The notes beneath the pieces were generated by a model. It was not told the origin of the DNA, made no database searches, and saw only the letters and a list, made by a program, of their open reading frames with translations. Source: Verrucomicrobia bacterium Tous-C9LFEB (lineage in GTDB: Bacteria > Verrucomicrobiota > Verrucomicrobiia > Methylacidiphilales > UBA1321). Taken from it: a stretch of DNA of 64,000 nucleotides. Shown here piece after piece: positions 21,679-31,105 of this stretch (the stretch's first letter is position 1; every line of letters begins with the position of its first letter). The DNA lies in assembly GCA_002304345.1 (NCBI GenBank), contig NEUU01000013.1, positions 1-64,000 on the forward strand, in the 5' to 3' direction. Position numbers and translations under genes: made by a program.

Positions 21679-23157
21679 TCAGTTCGCCGGAACCGCGACT
21701 GGCGTGGAAGTGGTCACCGTTTCCGAAGTGGTGGTCGTGGACGTTGCAGGCGCGGGAGTGGCCGGAGCCGGTTCCGCTGCCTTCTCGGTTTTGTTCTTCT
21801 TGCCGAAGAGCCCCTTGAGCAAGTCCGTCGCCTGTTCGACCATACCGGACGTGATCACCAGCTCCACCTTGGGTTGATTCAACGTCCCGCCCAGCTTGAA
21901 CGGCAGCGAGCCGTAGCCATTCTCGCGCGACTCCAACGATTTCGCAATCGCCGGGGGCAATTGCTTCACCAAGTCGGGATGCAAGTCCACCCGGCACTCC
22001 ATCTTGAGCGCCGAATCAAATCCGATCGTCCCGGTCCCGGAGAGTTCGAACAGCGCCGACTTGAGCTGCAATTTCGAAAGCGTCATCACCTGATCCGCCA
22101 CCGTGAACTCCACCTTGCCCTCGGAATAATCGGGCTGGCTCAACGCGCTCACGCCGAGCAATTGCCCCAGCGTGCGGAAGATCGGCACATTGATGAGCTG
22201 TCCGTTGTGCACCTCGATCGTGCCCTTGCCGGAAACCGCCATCGGATCGGTCGCAGGCCCGAGCCACAGCGTCTTCGCATCGAGCCGACCGGACATGAGG
22301 CCCGTCTGCTGCACCACGCCGGAGAGCAACGCATTCACGTCGCAATCGTCCAGATTCAGCTTCAAATTATAGGCCTGCTTCGGATCGGCGAAATTCTGTT
22401 CCCACGAACCCCCGATGCGTCCTCCGTAGGTTTCCCCCTCGATGGTGCTCATGGAGAAAAGATCGCCCTCAAGCCGCATGGGGCTGTGCACGCTGGTGAT
22501 TTTCACCTTCTGCAACAGCCAGATCTCGCCGATGCTCAGCGAACCCTTCAATCCCTTCTTGTCGCCGGTCAGGGCGGTCGCATCCATTTCAATGCCGCTG
22601 CAATACAACCGGCGGCTCCCATCGCTATTCTTCACCTCGACGAGCCCCTTCTCCAGATTGAAGGAACGCCACGCAAACGTGATGAGTGGCTCTGTCGTCC
22701 CGCTCGGAGCCGGGGACGGCTTCGTCGCGGCGGGAGCCGTACTCGCGGTCGAGGTGGGCGGAGCGATCGGCAACACGTAGTTGCCGTTGGCATCCTGCCC
22801 GATCACCACCACGGGCTGCTTGATCGTGAACCGGGTGATTTCGAAACGGCGCTCGAGAAGCGTGGCCCAGTCATATTTCAGAATGATCTGCTCGGCTTTG
22901 AATTCCCCCTGCGCGGGAGCCTTGTCGCCATGGCGCAAATCGAGTTCGTTGAGCGTGAGACCACGGCCGACATCCCAAATCAGCTTTTTGAATTCCACCG
23001 GAACGCCCAACAACCGCGAGCTTTCCTTTTTCACCAACGCGGAAAATTCAGGGCCCTCCACATAGCGGTTCAGCCACCACCAGCCGCCGACGACCAGCAG
23101 GCCGAGTACAGCCAGTAAACCAACCAAAATGATGACTAAACGCCGCAATGCCCTCAT
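21679..23157 (-). CDS. AsmA-family-like inner-membrane-anchored protein
   Basis: I chose the ATG at 23157 (MRALRRLVIILVGLL), giving 492 residues, because the membrane helix follows directly; in-frame starts up to 23202 are possible. After the N-terminal anchor comes a long periplasmic beta-rich region. An Ala/Pro/Ser/Thr linker (about 150-170) interrupts it, and an AsmA-like C-terminal half follows (GTIEVHNGQLINVPIFRTLG, then KLGGTLNQPKVEL). The tail is Ala/Pro/Thr-rich. AsmA proteins affect outer-membrane lipid transport. rsmD follows 27 bases downstream. Confidence 0.75.
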   Translation of the reverse strand: MRALRRLVIILVGLLAVLGLLVVGGWWWLNRYVEGPEFSALVKKESSRLLGVPVEFKKLIWDVGRGLTLNELDLRHGDKAPAQGEFKAEQIILKYDWATLLERRFEITRFTIKQPVVVIGQDANGNYVLPIAPPTSTASTAPAATKPSPAPSGTTEPLITFAWRSFNLEKGLVEVKNSDGSRRLYCSGIEMDATALTGDKKGLKGSLSIGEIWLLQKVKITSVHSPMRLEGDLFSMSTIEGETYGGRIGGSWEQNFADPKQAYNLKLNLDDCDVNALLSGVVQQTGLMSGRLDAKTLWLGPATDPMAVSGKGTIEVHNGQLINVPIFRTLGQLLGVSALSQPDYSEGKVEFTVADQVMTLSKLQLKSALFELSGTGTIGFDSALKMECRVDLHPDLVKQLPPAIAKSLESRENGYGSLPFKLGGTLNQPKVELVITSGMVEQATDLLKGLFGKKNKTEKAAEPAPATPAPATSTTTTSETVTTSTPVAVPAN

Positions 23158-23202
23158 TCCGTCAGTTCTAGCCATACCCATTCGAAATGACCAGCGCAAC
23201 AT

Positions 23203-23596
23203 GCGGGGAACACGGTCAAACAGATCAGCCTCAAGGCAAAAGGACTACTTCACGGACGTAAGTATTCCGCAGATTCATTGGGATAGACGCGAATGGCACT
23301 AAGATAGGCAAGTCGGAGAGTGCCTCCAATGAGGATAATCTGGAGTGCGGGAGCTTGCTCCCGCTTTGCGGTGCGGCGGCTTGCCGCCGTCGAGATGGTG
23401 AATCGAAAAGCAAAGGGCAAAGCGGCGGCAAGCCGCCGCACTCCAAATCGTCGATCACCTCATCAGATCATCCTAAAACGTCCTTATCTTAGCGCCCTTC
23501 GGAACAGACACCTTCTTTTCACACACCCCGGCACTTCTTTTGCGCTTTGACTTTGCCCCCTACCTTGTATTGGTAGTGGACTCCGGAATCCGCCCC
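23203..23596. other. Intergenic region between divergent AsmA-like and lipid kinase genes
   Basis: It holds a family B palindrome (23341-23445) and a truncated family A word (TTTTCACACACCCCGGCACT at 23517-23536). No gene is seen. Promoters for both flanking genes must lie here. Confidence 0.55.
23341..23445. repeat. Family B MITE-like palindromic repeat, copy 1
   Basis: A 105-base element starting TGGAGTGCGGGAGC and ending GCCGCACTCCA. It contains GGGAGCTTGCTCCC and GCGGCTTGCCGC hairpins and the phrase GATGGTGAATCGA. The copy at 29090-29208 has the same order of hairpins and words. Confidence 0.85.
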
Positions 23597-24451
23597 GTGA
23601 ACAAGACCTGCATCATTCTCAATCCCGCCGCGCGTAGCGAACGCGCCCGCCAATCGATTGCCAAGCTGCAGGCCATGGCGGGCAACATCGTCTTCAAACT
23701 CACCGAAGGCCCCGGCGATGCGGAAGCGCAGGCCGAACGCGCCGTGGAGCAAGGGTACGAAACCATCATCGCCGCCGGAGGCGATGGCACCATCAATGAA
23801 GTCGTCAACGGCATCGACGGCGCTCCGGTCAATCTCGGCCTGCTCCCCATCGGCACCATCAATGTCTTTGCCCTCGAACTCGGCATTCCCTTCGATCTCG
23901 AAAAAGCGTGGAAAGTGATCCGCGCGGGCAAGGTGCGCACCATCGATCTCGCCAGCGTCAACGACCACCGCTTCGTCCAGCTCGCCGGGATCGGCCTCGA
24001 CGCGCAGATCGTCGAACGCACCGCGTGGGAATCGAAGAAGGCGCTCGGCCCGCTCAGCTACCTCCTCACCGCCACGCAGGTCGTCGCGGAAAAACCGCCC
24101 CGCCTGCGCGTGACGTGGGACTCCCACACGGTGGAAGGTTCCTTCGTTCTCGTCGGCAACGGCCGCTTCTACGGCGGTCCGTTCCAACTCTTCACCGAAG
24201 CCGATCTCGAGGATGGCTTGCTCGACGTCTGTGTCTTCCAGAAGATGAATTACATCGCGCTCATGCGCTATTTTCGCGGCGTCCTCTTCGGCGTGCACAC
24301 CAAATTCACCGACGTGAAATACTTCAAGACCCGCGCCCTCCGCGTCGATTCCGACGGCCCCGTGCCCGTGGAAGTCGACGGCGAACTGCACGGCCATCTC
24401 CCCTGCGAATTCTCCGTCAGCCGCAAAAAGCTGCGCGTGTTCGTGCCCTGA
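23597..24451 (+). CDS. Diacylglycerol/lipid kinase family protein (DagK/YegS-like)
   Basis: A 284-residue protein if it starts at the GTG at 23597 (MNKTCIILNPAARSERARQS). A TTG at 23540 would add 19 residues that do not look like the family. It has the nucleotide motif IAAGGDGTINEVVNGI and the later LPIGTINVFA block, and the C-terminal SDGPVPVEVDGEL stretch. The family phosphorylates diacylglycerol, sphingoid bases or other lipids at the membrane; the substrate is not determinable. A 36-bp inverted repeat begins three bases after the stop. Confidence 0.88.
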   Translation: MNKTCIILNPAARSERARQSIAKLQAMAGNIVFKLTEGPGDAEAQAERAVEQGYETIIAAGGDGTINEVVNGIDGAPVNLGLLPIGTINVFALELGIPFDLEKAWKVIRAGKVRTIDLASVNDHRFVQLAGIGLDAQIVERTAWESKKALGPLSYLLTATQVVAEKPPRLRVTWDSHTVEGSFVLVGNGRFYGGPFQLFTEADLEDGLLDVCVFQKMNYIALMRYFRGVLFGVHTKFTDVKYFKTRALRVDSDGPVPVEVDGELHGHLPCEFSVSRKKLRVFVP

Positions 24452-24453
24452 TT

Positions 24454-24572
24454 TTTTAGACGAAATTAACGGAATTTACGAAATTGGGGGGCAATTTTCT
24501 GAATCAGGAATTTCTGAAATTAAGGAATGTGTCTTTCCCCAATTTCGTAAATTCCGTTAATTTCGTCTAAAA
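24454..24572. repeat. Family F inverted repeat, copy 1 (36-bp arms)
   Basis: Arms 24454-24489 and 24537-24572 are perfect reverse complements (TTTTAGACGAAATTAACGGA ... ). They flank a 47-base AT-rich spacer that itself contains related AATTTCTGAAATTAAGGAAT words. It lies directly after the lipid kinase stop. The second copy is at 47306-47461. Confidence 0.9.
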
Positions 24573-24645
24573 TTCCCTTTTTCAAACTCACGCTTGCACG
24601 GCAGCAAATCCGCGCAATGATTAATCCCAGAAGGACTCATTTTCC

Positions 24646-25656
24646 ATGGCTATCGAGTACAAGGATTACTACCAGACTTTAGGCATTACCAAGACCGCCT
24701 CCGAGGACGACATCCGCAAGGCGTTCCGTAAGCTCGCGCGCCAATATCACCCCGACGTCGCCAAGGACAAGGCCGAGGGCGAACGCAAATTCAAGGAGAT
24801 CAACGAAGCCTACGAAGTGCTCAGCGATCCGGAAAAACGCCGCAAGTACGACACCCTCGGACCCAACTGGGAACAAGCGGGCGCAGGTGGTCCCGGCGGC
24901 TTCAATGGCGGCGGTTACCGCCGTGCCGGTGGCGGTCAACCCGGCGGCTACACCTGGCGTTCGAGCGACGGCGAAGAAAGCTTTGAATTCGGCGGCACCG
25001 GCTTCAGCGATTTCTTTGAAGCGATGTTCGGCTCCATGGGCGGCGGTTACGGCGACGATGCGAATTTCGGCCCGCGAACCACGCGCCGCAGCGCCGCTCC
25101 GCGCCAAGGCAAGGATCTGCAGGCGGAAATTCTCGTCAGCCTCGAGGAAGCCCTCCGCGGTTCCGTGCGCCAGATCACCGTTCGCCGCTCCACCGCTCCG
25201 GGCCGTCCGCCGCGCGAGGAAGTCTATCAGGTCAAGGTTCCCGCCGGAGTGCACGAAGGCCAGATGATCCGCATGGCGGGTCAGGGCGAAAAAAGTCCGT
25301 CCGGCGGCAAACCGGGCGATCTCTATCTGCGCGTGCGCCTCGAACGTCACCCGGAATTTCGCGTCGAAGGCAGCCACCTTTACTACGACCTGCCCCTCGC
25401 CCCGTGGGAAGCCGCCCTCGGCAGTCACGTGCAAATCCCCACGCTCGAAGGTCACGTCTCGCTGAAAATTCCCGCCAGCACCCAGGCCGGGCAAAAGCTG
25501 CGCCTGCGCGGCCAAGGACTCCCCATCAAGGACGGCGGCCGAGGCGATCTCTACGCCATCGCGCAAATCGAAATGCCGCCCCACATCAGCGACAAGGAAC
25601 ACAAGCTCTGGGAAGAATTGGCCAAGGTGTCCCACTTCACTCCCCGCGCCGAATAA
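24646..25656 (+). CDS. DnaJ-family co-chaperone of CbpA type
   Basis: A 336-residue protein. The J domain (about 5-70) carries the HPD motif (QYHPDVAKD). A Gly/Phe-rich linker covers about 80-155. Two C-terminal substrate-binding domains follow (about 160-330), without the four CxxCxGxG zinc repeats of DnaJ. It should stimulate DnaK ATPase. It is followed after nine bases by a glycosyltransferase-like gene, so they are probably cotranscribed. Confidence 0.92.
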   Translation: MAIEYKDYYQTLGITKTASEDDIRKAFRKLARQYHPDVAKDKAEGERKFKEINEAYEVLSDPEKRRKYDTLGPNWEQAGAGGPGGFNGGGYRRAGGGQPGGYTWRSSDGEESFEFGGTGFSDFFEAMFGSMGGGYGDDANFGPRTTRRSAAPRQGKDLQAEILVSLEEALRGSVRQITVRRSTAPGRPPREEVYQVKVPAGVHEGQMIRMAGQGEKSPSGGKPGDLYLRVRLERHPEFRVEGSHLYYDLPLAPWEAALGSHVQIPTLEGHVSLKIPASTQAGQKLRLRGQGLPIKDGGRGDLYAIAQIEMPPHISDKEHKLWEELAKVSHFTPRAE

Positions 25657-25665
25657 GGTCTCGGC

Positions 25666-26607
25666 ATGTCAGAGATAAAATTCGCCGTCGTACTCAGCAT
25701 TGGCCCCGGCGAAGCTGAAATTCCACGCGCACAGGATTTGATCGAAAGCCTGAACCGTTATGAGCCCCGCGCGGTCCAAGCCCTCATCGTTATCGAGGAC
25801 GCCGTGCCCTCCCGCGATCTTTCCCACGCGCTACCGCCATTAAAAGGAGGGGAAACCATCATTCTCCCCAATCCCAGACAAGGCCGCGGCGACGGCATTC
25901 AGGGAGGACTCTCCTCGGGCATCCTCACGGGCTTTTCCTGCGCTGCCACCCTCACAAACGTTGATTTCGCCATCAAACTCGACACCGATTCACTCGTTAT
26001 CGCTCCGTTTGCAGACCGCATTCAAGACTCCTTTCTGCGCCATCCGGAGATCGCCATGTGGGGATGCTTTCGCAAAAGCCCCGTTCGCGTCCATGACCTT
26101 CCGGAGGACTTTCCCACAGCTCCCGCCCTGCGCAAACATCTCCGAGTCTTTACACTCTGGCGATTGCTCGAATCTCCGTGGTTGCGCCTTCAATGTATTC
26201 TGCGCCGCCGTGACCGCATACGACGCGAATTAATCCTGAAGTCACTGAAGAACGGGCTGATTTTAGGCCAGCACTGTCAGGGTGGCGGTTACGCCATTCG
26301 CCAGGAAATGCTCCAGACCCTGCATCAGCAAGGCGCGTTTTCCGATCTCCTGCTGTGGAATGAAACGAGCTGCAGCGAGGATGTCGTTATGACTCTGACC
26401 GTCGCCGCATTCGGCGGACAACCCGGCGACCTCAATGATGATGGCGACCCATTCGGCGTTGTGTATCGCGGTCTGGCCGACGCTCCGCAACGACTCGTAG
26501 AGCGTGGATTCGGCATCATCCACAGCGTAAAAGATTTCGAATCCTTCGAGGAAAAAGCCATCCGCGCCTTTTTCCGTCAGCGGCGGCAGGCGACGGACGC
26601 GACCTAG
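25666..26607 (+). CDS. Glycosyltransferase-like protein
   Basis: A 313-residue soluble protein. The N-terminus (KFAVVLSIGPGEAEIPRAQD), and particularly FAIKLDTDSLVI with an Asp-x-Asp motif near residue 106, resemble nucleotide-sugar-binding GT-A folds. The rest is not recognisable to me, and no membrane segment is present. It directly follows the DnaJ-like gene. Function is an inference from the DxD motif and position only. Confidence 0.55.
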   Translation: MSEIKFAVVLSIGPGEAEIPRAQDLIESLNRYEPRAVQALIVIEDAVPSRDLSHALPPLKGGETIILPNPRQGRGDGIQGGLSSGILTGFSCAATLTNVDFAIKLDTDSLVIAPFADRIQDSFLRHPEIAMWGCFRKSPVRVHDLPEDFPTAPALRKHLRVFTLWRLLESPWLRLQCILRRRDRIRRELILKSLKNGLILGQHCQGGGYAIRQEMLQTLHQQGAFSDLLLWNETSCSEDVVMTLTVAAFGGQPGDLNDDGDPFGVVYRGLADAPQRLVERGFGIIHSVKDFESFEEKAIRAFFRQRRQATDAT

Positions 26608-26655
26608 TGGAGTATGTCTCGTGATGTGATGGGTTGTGCGAGCAGAATGTCTTTT

Positions 26656-26684
26656 TGTAGGGCGCGATACAATTGCACCCTACA
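26656..26684. repeat. Family D palindrome, copy 2
   Basis: TGTAGGGCGCGATACAATTG followed by CACCCTACA, a short variant. The GCGCGATACAAT word is identical to that in the RAYT-linked copy at 43477-43554. It lies between converging genes. Confidence 0.8.
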
Positions 26685-26708
26685 GCAAGGCACTCGCAAC
26701 CCTGCCGT

Positions 26709-26731
26709 TACTGGGTCCAGCGTCACGCTGG
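26709..26731. repeat. Family G hairpin, copy 2
   Basis: TACTGGGTCCAGCGTCACGC followed by TGG. CCAGCGT-C-ACGCTGG is a perfect palindrome. It directly follows the stop codon of the minus-strand gene ending at 26732. Relatives are at 15557-15578 and 34236-34260. Confidence 0.7.
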
Positions 26732-28603
26732 TTACGAATCGGGCAAAATCTGCTTCACCACGCGCGCGATGCCTTCGCGGGCGAAATCGCTCGGCGGATA
26801 GATCTGCTGCGCCTTCAAATACCACGCCAGTGCAGAGCCGGTCTGCTTCTTCGATTCCAAATCCCGCGCGGTGGTGAGACTGCGCACAAACTCGGCCGCC
26901 TGCGTGGTGAGGTCCGCCCGGAGCTGATTGAGTTTGATGTCCTCCGGATTCGCCGCGAAAACCTGCTCCACGCTTTCCCAAGCGCCGTACGCGTCACCAC
27001 GCTTGGCCACTTCGTTGGCGCGGATGATGGCGCCCTCGATCGTCTGCATCTTGTCGAGCACGAGCCGAAGCTTTTCCTGCTTCTCCGGGAAGAGCGCCGT
27101 CGCGGCAATGAACTTCACCTTGTCGTCAAAGATCTGCCGGTAATTCTTCTGGCTGAGCAGGCGATCCAAGTCGGACAAGGCTTGCTGTTGCACATCCGCC
27201 TGGCTGAAGATCGCGCCGGAGACTTCACCCAGCGCCGGGTTGCGCGGCCAGATTTCCATCGCCGCCTTGAGTTCGTTTTCCAGCACCGTCCGCTCCCCAC
27301 TCGCCGCCGCGTTTCGGGCCTTGGCCAGATGCAACGCGCTCACCGTCTTCGCCGTTTCGATGGCCGCCATCGGCTTGGAATTATCGAAGTCCTTCGCGGT
27401 CTGATCGAGTTCCTTGACGATCTTTTCCGCGCGCGCGTAATCCTTCACCTCGATCGCCGCGACGAGTTGATTCGTCTTCTGCGTGAACTCCAGCGCGCGG
27501 CGTTTCTTCTCCCGCGGGAGCGTGCGCACAGCGGGGACATATTCGCCCACCGCGAAGGCCTCCGCCAGCCGCTGCGTCGCGCTGCTCAATTCATTTTTCG
27601 TCAGGAGAAAATTATACGCCTCGATCCCCTCCTGCACGTCGCGCATCGCCTCGTTGGCGAGACTGTCGAGGACGCTCAGAGTGGGCGGCAATCCGGAGGA
27701 ATCTGTCAGCAATTTCTTCGCATCGCCCTGCAACTTCAACTGCGTGTCGCCGTCGCCGAAGAGTGTGCGGTAAAACCGGCTCCCGATCACCACATGCTGG
27801 AAGCGGCGTTGAAAAAAGAACTGCACGATCAGCGCCTGAAATTCCACCTTGGCCTGCAACTCGGAGGCATCCTTCTTGAGCATATTCGCCTTCGACATCA
27901 CTTCCACTTCCGCCAGCCGCTTGATGTACGGCTGCATGCGCATGTCGCGCTTCATCTCATTTTCCTTCGCCCACTGCGCCGCCGCTTCGCTCGACCATGA
28001 CTTACTCGGTCCCTTCCGGGTGTCCAGATCCTCCACGGACATCAGAGAGTTCCGCTCGAGAGTTTCACGCTCTTTTTCGAGCGATTCATTTGCCTTGCCC
28101 AGGCGATTGATCTCGCGCTTGGAAAGCCACACGGTGTAGACCGCGTTGGCCAGCGAATCGCACAGGTTCGCATCGATGCGATACTTCGACGCCTTCGGCA
28201 AAAGACTCCACGCCTCGTCGAGATCGATCTTCGGTCCCGGCGTGATTTTCTCCATGATGTCCTGCAACGCCTTTCGATACGCCTCATCGTCCGCCGCCGT
28301 TTCCTCCTCGGCGTTCAGGTATTTTTCGAACCGCGCGCGGAAAATGCGATTATCATTCACGTTCCACTTCTTGCCGTCCCAGCTCAGCACCTCATTGCCC
28401 GGATCAAAAAACGGCATGTCATTGCCCAGCATCCCGCCCTTCGACGAGGAGCCGCCGGAAGACGCCCCCGAGGAAGCCGGCGCGCTCGATGCGGGAGCCG
28501 CTCCGCCGCCACCGCTGACGGAATCCGCCGTCTGCGCCCACGCCACACCCGCGCTGCACACGAAAGCGAGAAGCAAAGAAAAGGACAACGCGCGCGTGCT
28601 CAT
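26732..28603 (-). CDS. Secreted coiled-coil/TPR-like protein of unknown function
   Basis: I place the start at 28603 (MSTRALSFSLLLAFVCSAGV), which gives a clear signal peptide cleaved near AWAQ and an ATGA overlap with the upstream gene. The frame opens further upstream without support. The 623-residue protein has a Gly/Ala/Ser-rich segment (about 25-55) and a helical, charged middle with probable coiled coils. The C-terminal TPR-like repeats begin near AEIWPRNPALG. I do not recognise a family. It is translationally coupled to the small membrane protein before it. Confidence 0.75.
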   Translation of the reverse strand: MSTRALSFSLLLAFVCSAGVAWAQTADSVSGGGGAAPASSAPASSGASSGGSSSKGGMLGNDMPFFDPGNEVLSWDGKKWNVNDNRIFRARFEKYLNAEEETAADDEAYRKALQDIMEKITPGPKIDLDEAWSLLPKASKYRIDANLCDSLANAVYTVWLSKREINRLGKANESLEKERETLERNSLMSVEDLDTRKGPSKSWSSEAAAQWAKENEMKRDMRMQPYIKRLAEVEVMSKANMLKKDASELQAKVEFQALIVQFFFQRRFQHVVIGSRFYRTLFGDGDTQLKLQGDAKKLLTDSSGLPPTLSVLDSLANEAMRDVQEGIEAYNFLLTKNELSSATQRLAEAFAVGEYVPAVRTLPREKKRRALEFTQKTNQLVAAIEVKDYARAEKIVKELDQTAKDFDNSKPMAAIETAKTVSALHLAKARNAAASGERTVLENELKAAMEIWPRNPALGEVSGAIFSQADVQQQALSDLDRLLSQKNYRQIFDDKVKFIAATALFPEKQEKLRLVLDKMQTIEGAIIRANEVAKRGDAYGAWESVEQVFAANPEDIKLNQLRADLTTQAAEFVRSLTTARDLESKKQTGSALAWYLKAQQIYPPSDFAREGIARVVKQILPDS

Positions 28604-29004
28604 TTTTTCTGGAGATCTTTCACGGTTAAAAGCCCATCCTGGCCGACTTCGATTTTGAACGCGAAGTTCTGCCCCTTCTGCAAATTCACCTGGTTGAAAT
28701 CCACCGGCACAATCACGCCCAGTGGCGAGGCCCCCGACCGCGCCTCCACCTCGATCGAAAAGAGCCGTCCCTTGCCCGGCGACCACGCCAGCAGGTTCAG
28801 CACCTTGCCATCCACCTTGTAAACATTCCCCCGCAGGCTGTTGCCATTCTCGTAATACGCGGCCACGTCCAGCGGATGCAGCGTGCGATAGGGATCGTTC
28901 AGATTGCGAATCAGATAGTAGCCGCCACCCAATGCCAAAATCAGAAGCAAAAGCGCGGCGACAATCTTCAACAAGCTAACCTTGGAGCTGGCACGACGTG
29001 ACAT
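28600..29004 (-). CDS. Small membrane-anchored protein of unknown function
   Basis: A 134-residue protein. A basic N-terminus (MSRRASSKVSLLK) precedes a single membrane helix (about 12-32). The soluble remainder is probably beta-rich (VAAYYENGNSLRGNVYKVDG, then GVIVPVDF). Its last bases overlap the start of the 623-residue secreted protein (ATGA), so the two form a unit, perhaps a membrane-anchored complex. No family recognised. Confidence 0.7.
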   Translation of the reverse strand: MSRRASSKVSLLKIVAALLLLILALGGGYYLIRNLNDPYRTLHPLDVAAYYENGNSLRGNVYKVDGKVLNLLAWSPGKGRLFSIEVEARSGASPLGVIVPVDFNQVNLQKGQNFAFKIEVGQDGLLTVKDLQKK

Positions 29005-29089
29005 GGATGCACATTGATAGCAATGGCCTCACAACGAGGCAAACTGTAAATAGAGCCAGCAACACGAAACAGATTTCGCGATTACAATG

Positions 29090-29208
29090 GACGATATGGA
29101 GTGCGGGAGCTTGCTCCCGCTTTGCCGTATAGCGGCTTGCCGCTATCAAGGTAGTGAATCGAGAACCGCAAGGCAAAGCGGCGGCAAGCCGCCGCACTCC
29201 ATATCGTC
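29090..29208. repeat. Family B MITE-like palindromic repeat, copy 2
   Basis: It has 17-bp perfect terminal inverted repeats (GACGATATGGAGTGCGG at 29090-29106, complement at 29192-29208). Inside are the same GGGAGCTTGCTCCC hairpin and GTGAATCGA word as in copy 1. It lies between a minus-strand gene start and the end of the ABC transporter gene. Confidence 0.88.
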
Positions 29209-29273
29209 AGCTCCCAATCACGTGCTTAATGGGCTCAACCCCTTGAGCAGGGGTTTGGGGGCAGCGCCCCCAC

Positions 29274-31028
29274 CTAGTCCCATTGGGCCCGAACGCAACC
29301 GAAATACGCGATGATCAGCCCCACCAACGCCTGACACCCCAGCACCCAGAAACACGCCGGATAGCTCGCCAGCGGCGTCTCCGTGATGATCTTCACCAAA
29401 TCATAAAAACGCGTATCCCGCATCGTCTCCAGAAAGCCCGACCAGCTCCAATACGCCGAAATGAACGGCCGCGTCATCACCCCCAGCCAATCCGGCAACG
29501 CCAGCACCGCGCCCGACAGCGGCAATTGGAACCCCACGAAATAAACCGAGATCAGCGACGACTGCTCCGTCGTCCGGCTCCAGCTCGACACCCCCAGGCA
29601 CAGGCAGGTCAACGCCGCGTTCGCCAGGAAAAGCATCGCCGCCTGCGGGGCCAGATCGCCCGGGAACCGCACAATCAACTTCACGAAAATCGTCATCCAG
29701 AACGACTGCGCCAGCACCAGCACCCCGAGGAAAAAGATCTTGCTGATCAGGTAACTCAGCGGATTCAGCCCCGCCAACTTCTCCTTCTCGAACAACAACC
29801 GCTCCGCCACGATTTCCCGCGCCCCGTTGTTCGACCCCATCAACGTCATCAACACCACCTGAAACATGATCAGGCCCGAGACCAGGCTCCCCACCCGGCT
29901 CGACTGCGCCGTGAACGAGACCGACTCCTTCAACTGCGCCACGATATTGCCATCCGCGCTCAAGCTCAGATTCTGGATCTGCGGCAGCCCGTTCAATGCG
30001 AACGGCACCACCAGCGCGGGAAAAAGAAACAGCAGCGCCAGTTGCAGCAACACCTGATTCTTCTCCCGAAAAAACAACCGCCAGCGACGCCCCAGCAAAA
30101 TGAAAAACTGCGCCAGCAATCCCGGCGTCTGATCCTCCGGCACGGCCGCCAGCTCCGGCTTCACCGCCGCCGCTTCCTCCGGGAAATCCTCCTCGTCGTC
30201 CTCGTCATCGCGGTCCGCCTCCGCCATTCCCGGCAAAAGCGGCAGCGCGAAATTCTCCTGGTAAATCGCCCAGCGTTCGCTCCACGCCACCGTCTCCTTC
30301 GACTCCAGTTGCGGAAAGAGATCCTCCGGCGTACTCACGTTGAAATACTCCAGCAGATTCTCCGCCGGACCCGAGTACAACACGCTCCCCTCGCGCAGCA
30401 CCGTCACCGAATCGTAGAGTCGCAAATGGCGCAGACTGTGCGTCACGCTCAACACCAACCGGCTCCCGTCGCGCGACAACTGATGCAGCAACTGCACGAT
30501 CTCATCCTCCGACTTCGGATCGAGCCCCGACGTCACCTCATCGCACAACAACAACGACGGCCGCGTCACCACCTCCAACGCCAGCGCGAGGCGGCGGCGT
30601 TGACCACCCGAAAGCTGCGACGCCGGACGGTCGCGAATTTCAAACAACCCCACCACTTCCAGAATCTGCTGCGCCCGCTCCGTGCGCTCCCCGTGGGAAA
30701 GACCGCTCAACCGCAAGCGCAACGCGTAATCCATCGACTCCGCAATCGTGAGCGACTCATGCACGATGCTGAACTGCGGCACATAGCCGAGCTCCGCCGG
30801 GGGAATATCCCCTTCCGTCGCCAGATTGCGTCCGTCCCAGTGAATCGTCCCCACCTGCGGATCGAATAATCCCGCGATAACCTTGAGCAACGTACTCTTG
30901 CCGCAACCCGACGGCCCCACGATGGCCGCGAAATGCGGCCGGGGAAAATGAAGCGAAACGCCCTGCAAGATCGGAACACTGGCTCCCGCATCGCCCAACC
31001 GCAACGTCGCCTCGCGTATCTCTAACAT
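29274..31028 (-). CDS. ABC transporter, fused ATPase and ABC-2 membrane domain (ABCG-like half-transporter)
   Basis: A 584-residue protein. The N-terminal ATPase (about 1-235) has Walker A GPSGCGKSTL (38-47), Q-loop YVPQF, signature LSGGQRRR and Walker B LLLCDEVTSGLD. An acidic linker (about 265-295, DRDDEDDEEDFPEE) leads to a membrane domain (about 310-584) with about six helices. The ATPase-then-membrane order matches eukaryotic-type ABCG half-transporters, which export lipids or hydrophobic compounds as dimers. No partner gene is adjacent. Confidence 0.88.
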   Translation of the reverse strand: MLEIREATLRLGDAGASVPILQGVSLHFPRPHFAAIVGPSGCGKSTLLKVIAGLFDPQVGTIHWDGRNLATEGDIPPAELGYVPQFSIVHESLTIAESMDYALRLRLSGLSHGERTERAQQILEVVGLFEIRDRPASQLSGGQRRRLALALEVVTRPSLLLCDEVTSGLDPKSEDEIVQLLHQLSRDGSRLVLSVTHSLRHLRLYDSVTVLREGSVLYSGPAENLLEYFNVSTPEDLFPQLESKETVAWSERWAIYQENFALPLLPGMAEADRDDEDDEEDFPEEAAAVKPELAAVPEDQTPGLLAQFFILLGRRWRLFFREKNQVLLQLALLFLFPALVVPFALNGLPQIQNLSLSADGNIVAQLKESVSFTAQSSRVGSLVSGLIMFQVVLMTLMGSNNGAREIVAERLLFEKEKLAGLNPLSYLISKIFFLGVLVLAQSFWMTIFVKLIVRFPGDLAPQAAMLFLANAALTCLCLGVSSWSRTTEQSSLISVYFVGFQLPLSGAVLALPDWLGVMTRPFISAYWSWSGFLETMRDTRFYDLVKIITETPLASYPACFWVLGCQALVGLIIAYFGCVRAQWD

Positions 31029-31105
31029 CTGGCATTCATTTATGCTTCCTGCCCAAAACGCGCAACCTTTTAATTCGTTTGCCCCGTTGCCTCCCCTTCT
31101 TCCTT

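Noticed and set aside
23540..23596. TTG start for the lipid kinase
   Set aside because: It adds 19 residues (MRFDFAPYLVLVVDSG...) not typical of the family; the GTG at 23597 gives a normal N-terminus.
29283..30869. Plus-strand open frame of about 530 codons opposite the ABC transporter
   Set aside because: Product almost entirely Arg/Gln/His; the transporter on the other strand has complete motifs.
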